Of a stretch of 64,000 nt of DNA, positions 28,646 through 42,939 are shown one piece after another; position 1 is the first letter of the stretch, and every line of letters starts with the position of its first letter. The notes beneath the pieces were generated by a model. That model was given only the letters and a program-made list of their open reading frames with translations. It made no database searches and had not been told where the DNA came from. This DNA is from Casuarius casuarius (taxonomy: Eukaryota; Chordata; Aves; Casuariiformes; Casuariidae): NCBI GenBank assembly GCA_003342895.1, contig PTFA01000031.1:6366678-6430677 (forward strand). The letters run 5' to 3'. Position numbers and translations under genes: made by a program.

Positions 28646-31096
28646 AGCCAAAAGAAACCTAATTTTTTAAATCACCTTTTCACTAGCTTTTTCATTTCAA
28701 GCCTTTTAAAGAGGTTTTGCTGACTATTTAAATGATTTCTTTACTGAGATAATTTTATTTAGCATTTGTTTTCTTCCTCCTCATTCAATACAGCATCCAG
28801 AGTGAGGTATGCTTCTCACAGATCCATTGCTTCCCCTACTGACAATGATCTGTCACTTGTGTTTTCCATCAGCTATGAGTATGAGAAATGGGATTTTCAC
28901 CCACAGCTGGATCTGTCCTGTGAAAATTGCTCTAAAGCAGACATAAAAATGACTATGGGTTTAATCTCTTCAGTTTAACTTCCCTTAGCAAGTTTCATAC
29001 ATACACATAAAAGCCGAATCTATATGCCACCCATGTTTCTTTCCTACAGGAAGCACATCTAAGGGAATGGTTATTATTATTTCTGTTTTTAAACTTATTT
29101 GGTTCTCAGTTGTTACAGTGAGTGAGACAAATATTGCCTATATCTTTGTCTGAGATAGGTAAGTTAGTCATAGACTATTTGTATAATGTAGCAGATACTC
29201 TTTGCAATGACTCAGATCAAGTATTTTATTTTTCCTGTGATGCTTTCTATAAGAATGCAGTCATACTGGAATCATTCATTCTCAGCTTTTGTCCAGCTTT
29301 CTGTTGCTGAAGGTGGAGGCATAACATATATAAACAGCAAAAGCAGAATTGTGTTGTTAATGCCTGTGAATTTTACCATGGATTCAGCATTTGCTGCTCA
29401 AATCAGGCCATTGCCTGAGATTCTTAGAAATATATTTTGTCTTTTAAAAAGAAAGGTTTGGAACAAAAACTCTGTAAATATAAAAGGTAATCTCTCTCCT
29501 CCAGGAGTATCTCAAAACACCCTGCAAATTTACTGTTTTAAAATTCTCATTTTTATGTCAATGTTTTTTGGGGAGCCTTATTGGAAACAAAACAAAACCC
29601 AAATCCAGGAAAATTCCAAACAAACTGGATCCCCTTTTATAACCAACAGGAGTTTTGACAGATCTGCAGAAAAACTGACTTTTGAAGCATTACTTTAAAA
29701 CATGCCTTGCTAATAAATTAGAGTTTTCTTTAAAAAAAAAGCTACAAACAGATGAAAAACTACTCCTGACTCTGCTTAGACTTCTGAATCTTATTATTTC
29801 TTCTGACTCCTTTTGGAAAGTATTTTATCGCAATGAATTGTTATTAGCAATCTGCTGGAGCTGAACTCTCTGTTGTGACAATTTCAGCGTTTTAATTGGC
29901 CAATTTGAAAAAACAAATGCAACATATATTAACCCTGTCCCATCTCTGTACCCTGCAGAAGCACTGCCCATTTGCTTTCTGCAGCCTACAGGGCAGAGCC
30001 AGCCCTACCTTACTGAAACAGGGACGTTCAGTTTCTCCAAAACACCAGCCAGAGGTGGAACGGGAGAAAGGTATTCACACTGCAGCCTCAGAGATGCCCT
30101 GCCGGTTTTGGCTGCCTCCTACAATCTGCTACAAATTCTCAATTTTCATCTTAAAATAATGCTTTTATATTTTTGTAGTGGGCAATTACAGGCATCACAG
30201 ATCACAGGAAAAACAGATGTGCTGCTGACCAGTTAACTTAGTCTTGCAGAAAACTATCTACAGCCAAAGAGCACCAGATGGCAACTTACCCGTGTTCCAC
30301 TTCATTACCTTAGTAAGGTGTGAATGGCAAGGCTTGTAATTTGTACCACTTAGATGCTAATGTTTTTAAGCATAGGGCATTTCTTTCTTTTTTTCTAAAA
30401 ACAAAGTAACAACTAACACACACCTTCACATTTGTGACTATTGGTCGGAACAGCTAAAGCCATGAACGCAAGAAATACAAAACCAAGCTTTCAACAACAG
30501 AGCCTCTTAGGTTATACGGTTCATACAGTAGGTAGGGCAGGACTCTGAGCTCTGTGGCATGGGTGGAAAGGTAATTCCATTACTGTGGCATTAAAATCAA
30601 CTGCGTTGCACAGTTGGGGTGGTGGTGGGGAAATCACTGGTGAAATGGCGAACGGGGGGGAACAGGCTTGTTACTCTATTCCTTTCCTCTCCCACCCTCT
30701 GAGCAAGTATTAATTATCTGAATTCTCTGCAGAGTAAAAGACCAGCTGTTTTCAGTGATTTCTTAGAAATAACCACCTGGACAAAATAATTAGCACTCAT
30801 ATATAAGATCCTCAAAGGTTCTTTGTTGCCAAATTTTAGGGAGCAGGGTGCCTCGAAAAACCTTTCAGTGTTTGAGCTTGAAAGGAAAGAGGCTTTAGCT
30901 ATAACAGTGACCTACTGTCATCTACTTACCAGCTGCTGATACAACAGACTCTTCCCAGTACAGAACCTAATGACTAGGAAAAAAATGCTTCAGCACGTGC
31001 AAAACAAAATGAAACAGATGTGAAAAGATGGAAAAGAGAATGAGTAATCTCCAAGTGTTGAATATGAACGCTGAATGAACAATCTCTGAGATTCTG
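28646..31096. other. Intergenic sequence, nothing recognised
   Basis: A 163-codon frame at 29207-29698 (+) shows no motif and I regard it as chance. No repeat longer than short A-runs was seen. Confidence 0.55.
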
Positions 31097-31690
31097 TTAT
31101 ATTTCACACTGGTTTGTTCTAGGAACCCATATAATAAATACTTCAGCAACATGTGTTAGCCTGGAGAAACAAGATGTAGACTTACTGGAACTCATCAGTG
31201 AAATTACAGAGATCTTGGTTGAAGTGCTTGTAGGATTTACTTCAGTTCTTATTTCTAGAGGATTTGCAAAAATAAGTGAGGACAAAATGTCAAGCATTCT
31301 GCCAAGATAACCACTGAGGTAGTCTCCGGGAGAGGCAAATCTACCTAGCACATCTACACAAGTCTTTTCATTAAGGTGTGTAGGAACACCTTTGGTGCAA
31401 GGGCATACAACTCCCATGGCTCCACTCGCTAAGAATGCACGGTCACCCACAAAAACCACAGACAGAGGAGGTGGTGATCCCCCGAAAGTGTGCCATGTTC
31501 TTTTTACTCCTGAAAGAAGAATCCTGGGCATACCACTGTCACTTCACCATCAGATGTCCCTTCACGAATGAATTCCGCCTTTGGTTTTGTGGGCAAAGGG
31601 TCAGGCGTGTACACTTCTGCATCACAGGTGGTTTCAATGCATTTTCAATGCTGTATTTCAGCTTCTTTGTCCAATGACAATTGCATGAAA
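31097..31690 (-). pseudogene. Coding-like stretch, identity unknown, possibly a frameshifted pseudogene
   Basis: A 144-codon open frame runs from 31531 to 31097 on the minus strand and includes LSVVFVGDRAFLASGAMGVV. Just upstream on the same strand (about 31640-31505) a different frame reads EVYTPDPLPTKPKAEFIREG without a stop. The residue make-up of both looks protein-like, and joining them would need a frameshift near 31520. I recognise no family. The plus strand is also unusually open here (31435-31677 and 31568-31783), which weakens the case, because low stop density in several frames can come from base composition. No poly(A) tail, intron border or start context supports a live gene. Confidence 0.22.
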
Positions 31691-33549
31691 CTATGGCAGT
31701 ACTTTTCTCATAAAGATTTCTTTAAAGTGTATAGTTTGCTGTATTATTTAAAACTGTCTTCTTCCAACTGTGTGATTTCGTAAGATAATGTCTTAAAACA
31801 TCCAAGTTATCAAGTCTGCATGCTTGAAATTCTAGTATTTGCAATGTCTTCATAGCAACAGGTATGCAAACTTAATACATTATCATATGGAGCCTAAAAG
31901 TGTATTTCCCTGCCTATGTGAATTCTTCCCCCCATATATCTGGTTTTTAGTGAATCCCCTGCATGATTCCCTCTATATTTTTGTGAGACACGGTGGTTAG
32001 TTATTGAAAATGAGGAGGCTGAAGTCTCAAGCTATGCAGTTTTCTATACTGGTAATAAGTGGCATGAAAATTATTAAAAAAAATATAATCGCTAATGCAA
32101 CAAAAAGTTTTAAAAACTGTCAGCTAATGGTACCTTCCTTGAGGCATCCCTAGAATTAAGTATTTTTGTCAATTATTTAGTAAGTGCCTAATTTGCTACT
32201 ACTGGGGAAGAAAATTACATGGTTGCTTCTAAATTATTAAACAGTATTTTGATGGCATTGACAGAGCAAATAGCAAGATATTGACCAGAGTCATCATGCT
32301 ATAGACAAATTCTTGTAGTTTTCCTTTTTATGTGAAATTGAAGAGAAAAAAATGTCATTAACTGTTATGATCTATACGTGCAAACTGATTGGATACTATG
32401 CCAAAAGTTCACCTTCCTTTATATTTTGTTGTAGAAAAATCCTTATAAATTAGTCATTCTAAGAAAGCATTAAGAACTTCACAAAGAAACTTGATTGTAC
32501 TGTACAGACAATTTTCTGGTGTTTACAGAGTTTTTGCTCTTCTGCTAATCATTGGCTTCAAGGTCTGTTTTCAGGCATTTGAAAGAGAGGTATGCAGCTT
32601 TAGTAGCATTTGAATAGAACGGTACCTAGATTTCAGACTCACTCCAATTTTACTGCCTTCTTTAGGCATCTTCCTCAGGAAAGTTTATTTTTTCCAAATT
32701 TCAAACATCCAGCAGAGCATTGCAAGTATCACATATGCAAATATACTTGTCCAGAGAGCTCAAGGGCGAGTTCATGATCAGACACATAGCCCCTGGTTAT
32801 GGGCGAAAGGAGAGGGAAGGGCTGCTCATAGTGCCTGGTGGAGATGAGTGAGGTTTTCTCACTGTATGTAGGTTTCTGCAATATTTTGTGAGAGGGCTGG
32901 GAACTGTCCTCAGAGTGGCATACGCCTGTGTTACAGAGGGGTGAGAGATCCAGATGAGAAGAGGAGGAAAAGATACTCACAGGGGTACTGTAGTGCTTCT
33001 TTGAATTCGTACATCACGAAACCTGTCTCAACTTAAGTTTTTTTAAGCAAGAAATATTTCAATAGAAACTGATGATGTTCAGACAAAGTCCTTCCTTCCT
33101 GCAGCTTGCTAGCATTTCTTCTAATGCTTTTTATTCACATTATAACTCATGAAGACTAGTCCAATTATCAGCCTGTAGCAGTGGTCCTTAGAGTTAAGAC
33201 TAGACATCTGAGGAGCCAAAGTATCAAATCAGCAAGAACCTCAAGCATGGTAGATGAAAGAAATCACAGATGGAAATGGATGAGAAAGAAAAAATGGCTT
33301 TAGAGAAAAAGAAACCAGAGTAATTAAGAGCATGGAGTATAAATTCAGCAACAAGCAGCTGTCTGGAAATGTGCACCCACAATACAGTTGCAGCCCAAAA
33401 GCTGATGTACCTATATAACATCTGGCTGCTTGTGCTACTGGAATTTGTAAGCCTCCCTCACACTCATTGCACACGCGCATCCTCTGTGATAAATTTCTAG
33501 ATCGACCCCCAAAATGAAGGAGAGAGATTAATCAAAGATGCGTCCGAAT

Positions 33550-33565
33550 AAAAAAAAAAAAAAAA
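33550..33565 (+). repeat. Poly-A run (16)
   Basis: Sixteen consecutive A bases with no recognisable element upstream. Confidence 0.95.
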
Positions 33566-33805
33566 TAAGTTCCTGTTTGAAGACTGAATCAGATACATTT
33601 AAATCATTCCTGACTGCTCGGATAGTCTTTTAAGCATACCTATCCACCTACCTTACCCTGAGAAAGATTTTCCCTTAACATCTGATCTAACCTGTTTTGC
33701 TGCAGGTTAAGCCTGTTGCTTCTCTTTCTATCAAAAATGAATTGCCTCCAAGGCATTTTTAACCTGCATCACATTTAGCATCCACTGAGCTCAAAACACT
33801 TCATG

Positions 33806-33857
33806 GATTGCTCCTGTTTCCCTTGAAGTCAGTGAGAGTTTTGCCATTGAGAACAGC
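33806..33857. repeat. Fragment of a palindromic (MITE-like) repeat
   Basis: CTCCTGTTTCCCTTGAAGTC then AGTGAGAGTTTTGCCATTGA resembles the same broad class (CCTTGAAGTCAATGGGAGTTTTGCCATTGACTTCAATGGGAGCAGGA). The central GAAGTCAGTGAGAGTTTTGCCATTGA run is the best-preserved part; the right arm is lost. Confidence 0.45.
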
Positions 33858-34343
33858 ACAGATTTAATTAGGCAATCATCTCAGTGCTTCTGAGGGATGC
33901 TCATTTTTATATTTCTGTTACAGATATGTGGATGTGGGCATGAAGAATGGGACTAATTTCACCTTATGTTAGTGATTTGGCATCCAATCTAAGCTAATCA
34001 TATAAACTCCCTCTTAAAGTTGAGAGCAAGAGGAGGGGAACATCAGAGGACAATTCACCCTTGCTATCTTAGCATGCGGTGTCTCCCTCTCTGTGAGGTT
34101 ACTATCCCTCCACAAGCATGAAACTTGACATCCTACTTTTAGATAAGAAAAGAGCAGATGAGATGAAGTCTATTTGCAGTGATTATTTCTTTAAATGAAG
34201 CTGCAGCTGCACTGAGTATTGGACTAAAAATCCTTACAGCAAATGAGTTGTTTTAGCTACTAGACTCTGCTAGTGTGGTTGGGATATGGGCTCTAGAGAG
34301 CTCATCCTACTCTATAATATTAACGTAGAAGATTAAATTATTT

Positions 34344-34395
34344 TCCTGCTTAGACTTTTTTTTTTCCTCCTGCTTAGATTTTTTTTTCTTCCTCC
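34344..34395 (+). repeat. Short tandem duplication of CCTGCTTAGA plus T-run
   Basis: TCCTGCTTAGAC + T-run is followed by TCCTGCTTAGA + T-run and CTTCCTCC: two imperfect units of about 24-26 bp. Confidence 0.8.
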
Positions 34396-36095
34396 ACATC
34401 TCCAAGGTCCCCATCAAGTAAAAATAAAGACTAATCTGTGTAACATGCCTGGTAAGATCCTCCATGTTTGACCAGAAGGCTGCAATATTACTCTGGTGCT
34501 TATTTGTAACAGAAATGCTGCAGGGAGTTATCAGTGAGGTTCACTGAAATCTGAAGAGAGAAATGTCTCCTGCTGATGTTAAGTCCAGCGTTATCCGGAA
34601 TGATTTTTCTGGAAGACATTTAGTCTATGAAATCATCAGAGAAATAAGGATTAGTCAGGCATTCCAGAACTGTCATCACAAGCTACTTCTGTGGTAGCTT
34701 GGAAACAGCTTTCTTCCTCCATGGATGTTGATGACCACATTGAAAAGCTTAGCTTGACCCCATGTAGAAGATGAGAATCAAGTCCACCAACAAACTAACT
34801 CTCAAACTTGGCTAATCACATGGGACCATCATCTTTGTTGACCAACTGTTTATAAAATGTTACCTTCAAGATTTGAATGAAAGAATCACCAGAAATAGAG
34901 ATGAAAAATAATATTTTTCCTAAGTTCAGCCCTGATTGAGAGATCTTTATGAGAAAGCCAACAGTATTGTAGCATAATTAAAATGGAAGATAACTGCAGA
35001 ATTTCAAGTATGAGTTCCAAAATTTTAAAAAGTGATTTTGGAGCTATTTTTGGAGGGGGATTACAACTGAAAAGGATCTAATTTTTAAGAGAACCAGCCC
35101 TCTGATACAGCAGCGCTTAGTAGTTCGGTGGACTAGGCTGCTATTGAGTGTTCAGTCAGTGCCAAGGTACCTTTTGGTGATTTTGTTCATCGCTTCCTTC
35201 CACTTGCACACACAATATTTTCATTTGATTAGTGGTCTCCAGCTGTTTTCAAAGATCCTGCATGGTGTACCAGCCAGCAACATTCTTCAGAGAGATTTTA
35301 AAAAGAAAACTCTCTGGGAGTCGCTTCCTTCTTTTGGAAAGACCTAAGCCTGCACTGCAATTTTACTTTCACGAATATATTTGGGACCAATCTCTCCACT
35401 CTCCTGAACAAGGTCTAAAGCTGCTGCCCAAGCATTAGCTACTGTAACTTCTCTCTTTGTCTACTGGAAAAGTCTATCTACCAAGAGGTTAGCTTCACCT
35501 TGGCAATTCCATACCAGATAAATAAATACACATATCTAATGTCGCGACCTTTCCGTTTCACACATTCAGCATGTTTCAACAGTGTAAGCAGACATAGTTC
35601 AGGCCCAGCATATATAAATGCAAAGATTAAAATGCCCTTTTGTCCTAGATTTTGGCACCTTGCAAGGTAGGGAAGTGCACCAGCTGCACTGCACTAAGAA
35701 GTCGGCACAGCGGCCGCTTGCAGAACTCACGGCTTGCGATTGAGAGTCACTGGGACTGTTCAGAGAGGCCTAACACAGAAGAGACTGTGAGGCTCAAGAG
35801 CTGGATTTGTCTCAGAAAAGTTTTTGTGGAATGAACTGGTGAGCAAAGCGAGGGGGAGATGGAGTGTTACTTTATATATGGCAAACAAATTACACTGTCA
35901 TTAATATTGCAAGCCTTTTTTGCAGTAGGAAAAAAAAATCCCTGCTTTATTTTAAGATTTTTAGTATGGTTTATTCTGAGATTTAGAAAACACAGGAGAG
36001 TCAGGCCTTCCAGACAAATGCATTTACCTTGACGGAATGCATTTGCAATAGCTTTACAACAATGGCCTAGAGAATACTTGCAATTCACATTGGAC

Positions 36096-36112
36096 TTTTT
36101 TTTTTTTTTTTT
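36096..36112 (+). repeat. Poly-T run (17)
   Basis: Seventeen consecutive T bases with no recognisable element attached on the minus strand. Confidence 0.95.
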
Positions 36113-39100
36113 GCTTGGAAAATGGACCTGGTTCGCAGGCCTAATTCACAGCTACCACACCTACTCTCTCTGCCCAGAGAGCGAAGAGAATGAATAGGTC
36201 AATCACCTGACATATTTCCATCCAATTTCAAGGGTAGAATGTGTTCATTTTCTGACTAATGGCATGTCATTTTGCAGAAGCCTTTGGTCGCGAATTAATC
36301 CTGGAATCAAAACAGATTTTCCGGGGAGCAATCTTCCATCAAGTATTGATTTTTTTACACTCATGGAGTCTGTACTCCCTAATTTAACCTGACAATGATT
36401 CTGCACAATGGGCTGGGAGCACCTTGGCAACTCACAGAAGGAACTTCTAGTGTCTTTTCTTTCTGAAGTAGTAGAGGGGAAAAAAATGGGAAGAGAAGAC
36501 CCAAACAACACAGTCAGTCACTAGGGGAGTGTCTACTGTCTGATATTTTATTTCTGATTATTTGGAACAGAGAAATAATACTAACTTTAGAAGTAATGTA
36601 AGGGGGAGATGTCTATGAAAGAGCCCATGACTCTGAAATCCTGTTTATGGCAACAGACCCCCACTGCTCCTGCACCTTTCCTCACCCCCAGCCCTCTTGG
36701 ATGCTAATAGTGTAATAGCAGCTCTTGTTGCAGCTGATTCTTTTTGTGATGACATTTTATTCTACAATAAGTAAATAAATAAATGCTTGCACACATAGAA
36801 ACATAAAAATGCATCTTTTCCCCAAAAGGTGAGTGTGGGCTGTGGTCTCAGAAATCTAGCTACCAAGAGCTAGATGGATCTTCTGCTTTTGGATTCTCCT
36901 ACAGGACAAAAGCCTTTGCGTCTGCTTCTCCATATGCTCTGTATTATGCATCTGCTTTAGCCGTTTGTTCTATTTGCTTGACTACTTACACCACTGAGAA
37001 GAGATGAAAAAAATCTCGCTATTGTGAAACAATAAAAAAACAATAGAATAAAAAGCTGGAATTGTTCAGAGACAGGAAGATTGATGGGACAAGATGTGAA
37101 GAAGCTGCCATTGGAATCTGTTTTTTAATAGAAAACTAAGGTAGGGCATTTTTGTTTTTGAAGGTACCACCGCAAAAGCAAAGTAATGCAGTGTAATCAT
37201 CATTCCCAGGTTAAAGCTCCTTTCTTGTAGATGAGAAGCAATACATACATTTAAGAGAGAGTGGGCAAGGTGCCAATCCTTTTGCCTTATTCTGAAACTG
37301 AAATGGAAGAGGTTTTAAGCATCTTGCACACAGGTCTTTGCAGAAAAATAACAACATCTTTGCTGATGATTTCTCCATTAGAAACGCCACATTACCGGAA
37401 ACATTGCTATGTGACCTGAAGAATAATACTTTCTTTTCCTCTGCCACTTTGGAGACACTCACAATTTGAGACATATTTCATTGGAAATCATTCCCCCCCC
37501 TCACCCCCCAATAAAACAGCCTTTCAGCTTTACAGGGAATAAAATACAAAAATCTTCCTTAGCCTTATGGTAAAAGGTTTGGAGAAAAGCACACCAGTCC
37601 CTTCCTTCAGCTCAGCCCCCACCTGCGTAACATGATAGTTATGTTTTTAGGCATAGCATACCAGATAGTTGTGAGTTGTAGACCTGACTGCAAATTCCTG
37701 AGCCATGGAACTGCGCCATTGTCTCTGCTGAATTCAAGAGAAAGAAGGGTAGAAGAGGAAAATGGCTTCAGAAAAGACTTAAAGTTAATAGTACGCCTGG
37801 CTGAACCAGGATCTGAATTCCTGAAAATTGCAACTCCAGAGCATAATACAGGAAATTTGATGAAAATAAATACACAGAGAGAGATACACAGAAGTAAGAG
37901 TTCCACATACAGTTTCAATAATGATATTAAATAATAAATCAGTACTAGTTACTTCAGAACACTAACAATGCCATATTATTTTTCCATTGTACTATTTTAG
38001 GAATACCTTGGAAACCACAAGATAAGTGTTTTGTGGCCTCATCAAAAAGGTTAGGGTGAAGGGCCCTTGCGTGAAAAGTTTTGAGTGATAGAATGTTTAA
38101 ATTGTTACAAATGTTTATAAAAGTGCTTCTAGGCATAAAGATGATGACTGAAATCATACACTGGAACAGCTGAAGGCAGCTCTCTTATTGTTAAAGAACT
38201 CTTTTCTCATAAGTTTTTTTTCCCCTCTACTTTCATCTCATTTTCCAGAGACAGTTTGAAAGAGGACTGCTTCTTTTCTTCCTTGTTTTATAAAAGTGCC
38301 TTTGTACATTAGCAAAGTGCTTTAATAACAGCTCTTTGTAAAAGTCAAAAGTGCTCTATTACCCATAAGTGTAGAAGTAAATAGCACTTGTTTTAATTGA
38401 AAACATCAAACTTTTGTAGCTCTAAACACAAAGACGCATCCATTTGTGCATCTTTTCCAAAAGGTGAATTCCACTGCTTTTAGTCAGACTGCAGAAGAAT
38501 TGAGCTTATTAGAGCTATGAGAAAAATTTTCAAATGAAAATGCCTTTCAGCCTTCAAGTGGTTAAAACACGGAAATAGTTAATGAACTTAACATGTGAAG
38601 GCACGTTCGAAACAGTGAGTGGTTTAACCAATTACCTTCATGAGCTGAGCTGTCCTAACTGACCACAGACACTGTCTTAGGTCAGTCTGACTTCAAGGCA
38701 AGGCATGCTTGCTAACATTTCAATGAAACAGCTTAATCTAGAGCTTAAACAGCAAAGGGAGATTTAGGCTGATGTGTTTTACGTCACAACTGGAGCAAGC
38801 CAAGAGCATGGACTGAGCCAGTTGCTGTGACTTGACTGAAGGACAATATGATTTTGAACCACTGTAGCTTGACATTTGTTTGAGTATACTTAAACTTTAT
38901 CTACACAGAAAAGTGCAGTGACTTAGTTTCAGTGTAACAAAACTACCTCCAAACTCATTTGTCTTCCAGCCTTCAATGCAAAACTTCAATGTCTTAAGAA
39001 GTGTCTTAGATTTAGCTGGTCACTTATTAACTTAAGCCAAGATAGGGCTTATCTTAACTTGAAGCAAAAATGTCTCACAGTGGGAGTAAAGAAGTGGCTA

Positions 39101-40156
39101 GAGTGACTTCTGAGTCACTCTAACAAATGAAGTTACATTAATAAAGCTTTTGAGGGCTACTAGCTCAGGCACACAGTATGGGCAAGCTATGAACACTGCC
39201 ACATAACCGTGGCTTCACAAGTTACCATCTGCCAGCAGTGCTGTAGTAACTGACTGTGATTAGATCTCATTTTGATTAAAAAGCTAACAGAAAGGGGACA
39301 AATAAAAGCAAAAAAAAAAAAATGAAAAAGAGAGGGAACAGGGAATTCTGAAAGCTACATCCATATGTGTCCTTTTTCATATATGCTATAAAGGAAAACT
39401 TTTACCCTCTGTATTAATAAAAAGACCTCACACCCAATGGTTAACATACTAATGTGGTTTTAAATATTCATAAAAGGACTTGACCTCCTGATTTCTACAG
39501 GCTTCATGTCCCTAAAAGGGTGAACCTTCTTTTTCAGAAGCCACCTGTCCACTATTATTTGTTTGTGTTACCATTTGCTGCTAGGTTTATGTCAGGACTC
39601 CAACCATGCAGCACCAACGTGCACAAGTTATTGTCTTTCTCTGCCTGACAAGGGGGTGGCAATAGTGCTTGGAGTACTCCTGAGATAGCATGTTGTACAC
39701 TCCTGATATACCTTCTGCACCAAGCTTGTACCTACAGCCTTAACAGCTTAAGATACTTCCAAGCAGAGGAAGTCTCCCTCACTTAGGAACTTCAGTCTCT
39801 AAAAGCTACCATGCAAGGCTATCAGCTGCTCAAAGAGAAAGGATGCTACAACTAGAGGCAGAGCTGCTATCCAAAATGAAGTTGCCCGATTCTCAGGGGT
39901 ACACCGATAACAATTCCTAGTCCTCCATACCATCAGTAGCTTAAAGTCATAACAAAAATTTTCATTCACCCTTTAAAGTCAAGCTTCACAGCATAAATCT
40001 CTCTTGCAACAGAATCACTAGCTCTGTAAATTCCTTAGCTTTCTGCTGCTGCATTTTGTAGTTTGGGCAGGAGGAGGTGTTATATGAGTTTTTCTTACAC
40101 ACTTCTCATATCTAAAAATAGAAATGTATCTCTGCAGGGTATAGAAACTCTGGATA

Positions 40157-40210
40157 AAGTTCTGACACGCAGGAGTCAGTAGTAAAACTTCCTGTGACTT
40201 CAACTGGGTA
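40157..40210. repeat. Fragment of a palindromic (MITE-like) repeat
   Basis: CAGGAGTCAGTAGTAAAACT then TCCTGTGACTTCAACTGGGT matches the (G)GGAGTCA..GGTAAAACTCCCATTGACTTCAATGGG core seen in this repeat class, with several substitutions. It is weaker than the copy at 56432. Confidence 0.38.
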
Positions 40211-42939
40211 TATGTTTATCTGATGTATTGCGCACAGCACTTACAACATTCAGCTAGCACCAATTTTTATCATAAAAAGAGCAAGTTGAGGTTTAAACAA
40301 AAAACACACACAACCATCACATTTAGGACCCCCCAAATTTAAGTTCCCAACAGCTCCTTCTGAAGTGAAGAAGAGCACTATTTTCCACTTTTAGATATAA
40401 ACCACAGTTAGAGATCTGCATTTTGACTTCAGAGCTTAACTTCAGATATGCTCTTTGAGAAAATATATTAATTACCAGTCACTCCTACACACCTGCCCCT
40501 GTGCAGAAAGCATAAAACATAGCATGTGACATATCCCACGTAGCATACTGTCAGAAGAGATAAAATATCAAGAAGATCATGTACTTTTTTTTTTTTTGTA
40601 CATACCCTTTCAACTTTTTTCTTGCTTTGTATTGCTCAAAGATGAGTTGTTTCATTAGAGGAAAGTCTTTCTAATCATGGTAGGTCAGGACTAGCTGCCT
40701 GCAACTAGAAGGCAGTCTGAACTACCCTGTTGGGCTTTAGCATTGCTGAATAAGAGCACATGGGCAAGACAGACAAAGAATTAAAGTCAATAGGATAATT
40801 GATGACTTAACAAATGCAAAGCAAATGTGTGTGGAAGAGTGAAGTGGCTGTAGCCAGTCAGGCAACAGCATGGTCTGGCAAGTGTCCACTATTGCCTTCC
40901 AGTCTATCCTAACCTATACAAATGCTAGCAGTTCAAGATTTCTTACTAGTAATTATCATTACTAACCAGTGAATTAATTCCTCATACTGTAAACAAAACA
41001 AAGAAAGAGGCTTCAAGAAAAGGCTGCCAAATAGCTGTAAATATTTTCCTAAAGGTTACACTCAGTTTACTCTCCCTTCCCTATTTTCTCTGCTCTTCTC
41101 TTCCTACTTCACATTTCATTCTTATATTTACCCAGTCTGTTCTCATCCCTTTGTTCCGAGAGCTCCTTTCTGCAGGGTGAGAACTGTGTGTCTGATGACT
41201 CAACACAACATAGCTCTGGGCTCCAGGATGCAAGTACCAAGTCCCTGTATATTAACAGTGCTCCTGACTTGGGGCTAGCATTTAGTAGGCAGCAAAGGTG
41301 CAATAAAATTGTGCTATCTTCAACCTGGCATGGTCAGAAGGCTGGAGTTCACCAAACTCTGGTGTAGCTAATTGGGGCATTTAAAGGCATTTGATTGCCC
41401 GAAGCTGCCTAGTCTCCTCCTCTTATGTTAGAGGCTGTTACAAGTATATTAAGTGAACTTATACCTCAGCAAAGCCTGGCACCTTTGAGTGTGGTTAGGC
41501 AGCCTACAGAAGCTTATCTAGCAGCTTGCAGATACCAAAAGGGAGTAGTCCCACTCCCTCTGTCCTGGATGTGATGCTTCAACAGCATAGTAAGCATATT
41601 CAGTTTACTAATTCAGCAGAAAACTAATTTCAGAAGCCCTCAAACCAAACATTTTTCTCCTGGATTGATGAGTTGAATGAGCTTACCATGCAGTTAGGTG
41701 AGCGCCCAAGCTGGTGGAAGGGCACATGCAGGACTGAATAGCCAGCAAAAAGTACTGGACACAGAAGAGCTGGGGCAGGACTGAGCCTGTCCCTTTTAGG
41801 GCCTGCAAGTTTTCAGAGTGGCTCAGTTGTATTAGCTAGCTGTACCCTTAAAACTATGGGGTATTAGAAACCAAACTGCTGAGACCCTTTTTGTGAGGAG
41901 GAGAGGAGAAGTAAAAGAAAGAGGAAAGGTGGTAACAATCAGCTCTTGTGCAAACAAGATCTTAAACTGCTGCAGCTGTGGTGGGTCTGTGCCCATAACC
42001 TCAGCAACAGAGGACTGTGCTGATGGGTTTGACAATAGACTAGACACAGGCAAGCAGAAGGTTACTGTTCTGCCAGTACCTCATTAAGTCTCCTTGCTCA
42101 GCTGTCTTTGGGTCTGAAGATACACTCTGATTTCTTATTTCTAATGAAGACAATCAGGACAAGCCAGGGGAGCAAAGGAGTCTTGGTCTAACTGTAGAAC
42201 GACCATGTCAAGGAGCTCAGGTGACTTCAGTCTCCAAGGAGATCCAGATGAAGTATTTGCAAACTGCTCCTCTTCAGAGAAGCCTTTCTCCCAAAGCAAA
42301 ACTAATATTGTATAGGACTAGTGTTTGCCCAGATTCCCACCCTTGAGAAGACAAACCCAAATCAAATCTACAAAGCCTAAAATCGCAAGCAGGATGTTTA
42401 CCCCGGAGGACAGAAAGGAGATGCCTGGAGTCCATTCGTGATCTTACTAGTTCTATAGATTTTATCCAGGATGGTCCATCTTTGCTAGAGCTGTGTTTGC
42501 TGAGACAGCTACTGTTTTTCATGACTCCCTGTTTTGCTACTGAGAAATTGCAGGGGAGTGCCTTTAAAATTGCCTCTTCAGCTTTCCATATATTTGCTAA
42601 TACACACACAAACACATATAGGTGCACATTACCTTCCAGGACAAATGCTGGGTGCTAGAAATCAGAATAATTGTCTGCACTGTGTAACTTTATTTTCAAA
42701 TATTCAGACATCTATGTTAGTTGCAAGTATTAGAGTTGGCGTGCTTTAAATGTCAACACCATTTTAACATCTATAGAAGTCTCAAAAATTAATGATGAGA
42801 GAGATTCTTACTGTAAATGTATTGGAAATGGCAGCATTCAGTTACCTGTAAATGTTAAAACATTGTCTACTAAGAGCTGACAAAGACAATCAGGAGATGC
42901 ATGTTTTAGTTTGTCAGGCATTCAGCCCCTGAAGATCTG

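Larger units (their letters stand above)
31691..42939. other. Intergenic sequence with a few repeat fragments
   Basis: Contains the separately listed repeats at 33550, 33806, 34344, 36096 and 40157. A small CpG cluster with a GCGGCCGC octamer lies near 35703-35730. A C-rich stretch lies at 37493-37510. No gene recognised. Confidence 0.55.

Noticed and set aside
29207..29698. 163-codon plus-strand frame
   Set aside because: No recognisable motif, lysine/phenylalanine/serine-rich composition as expected from AT-rich noncoding DNA.
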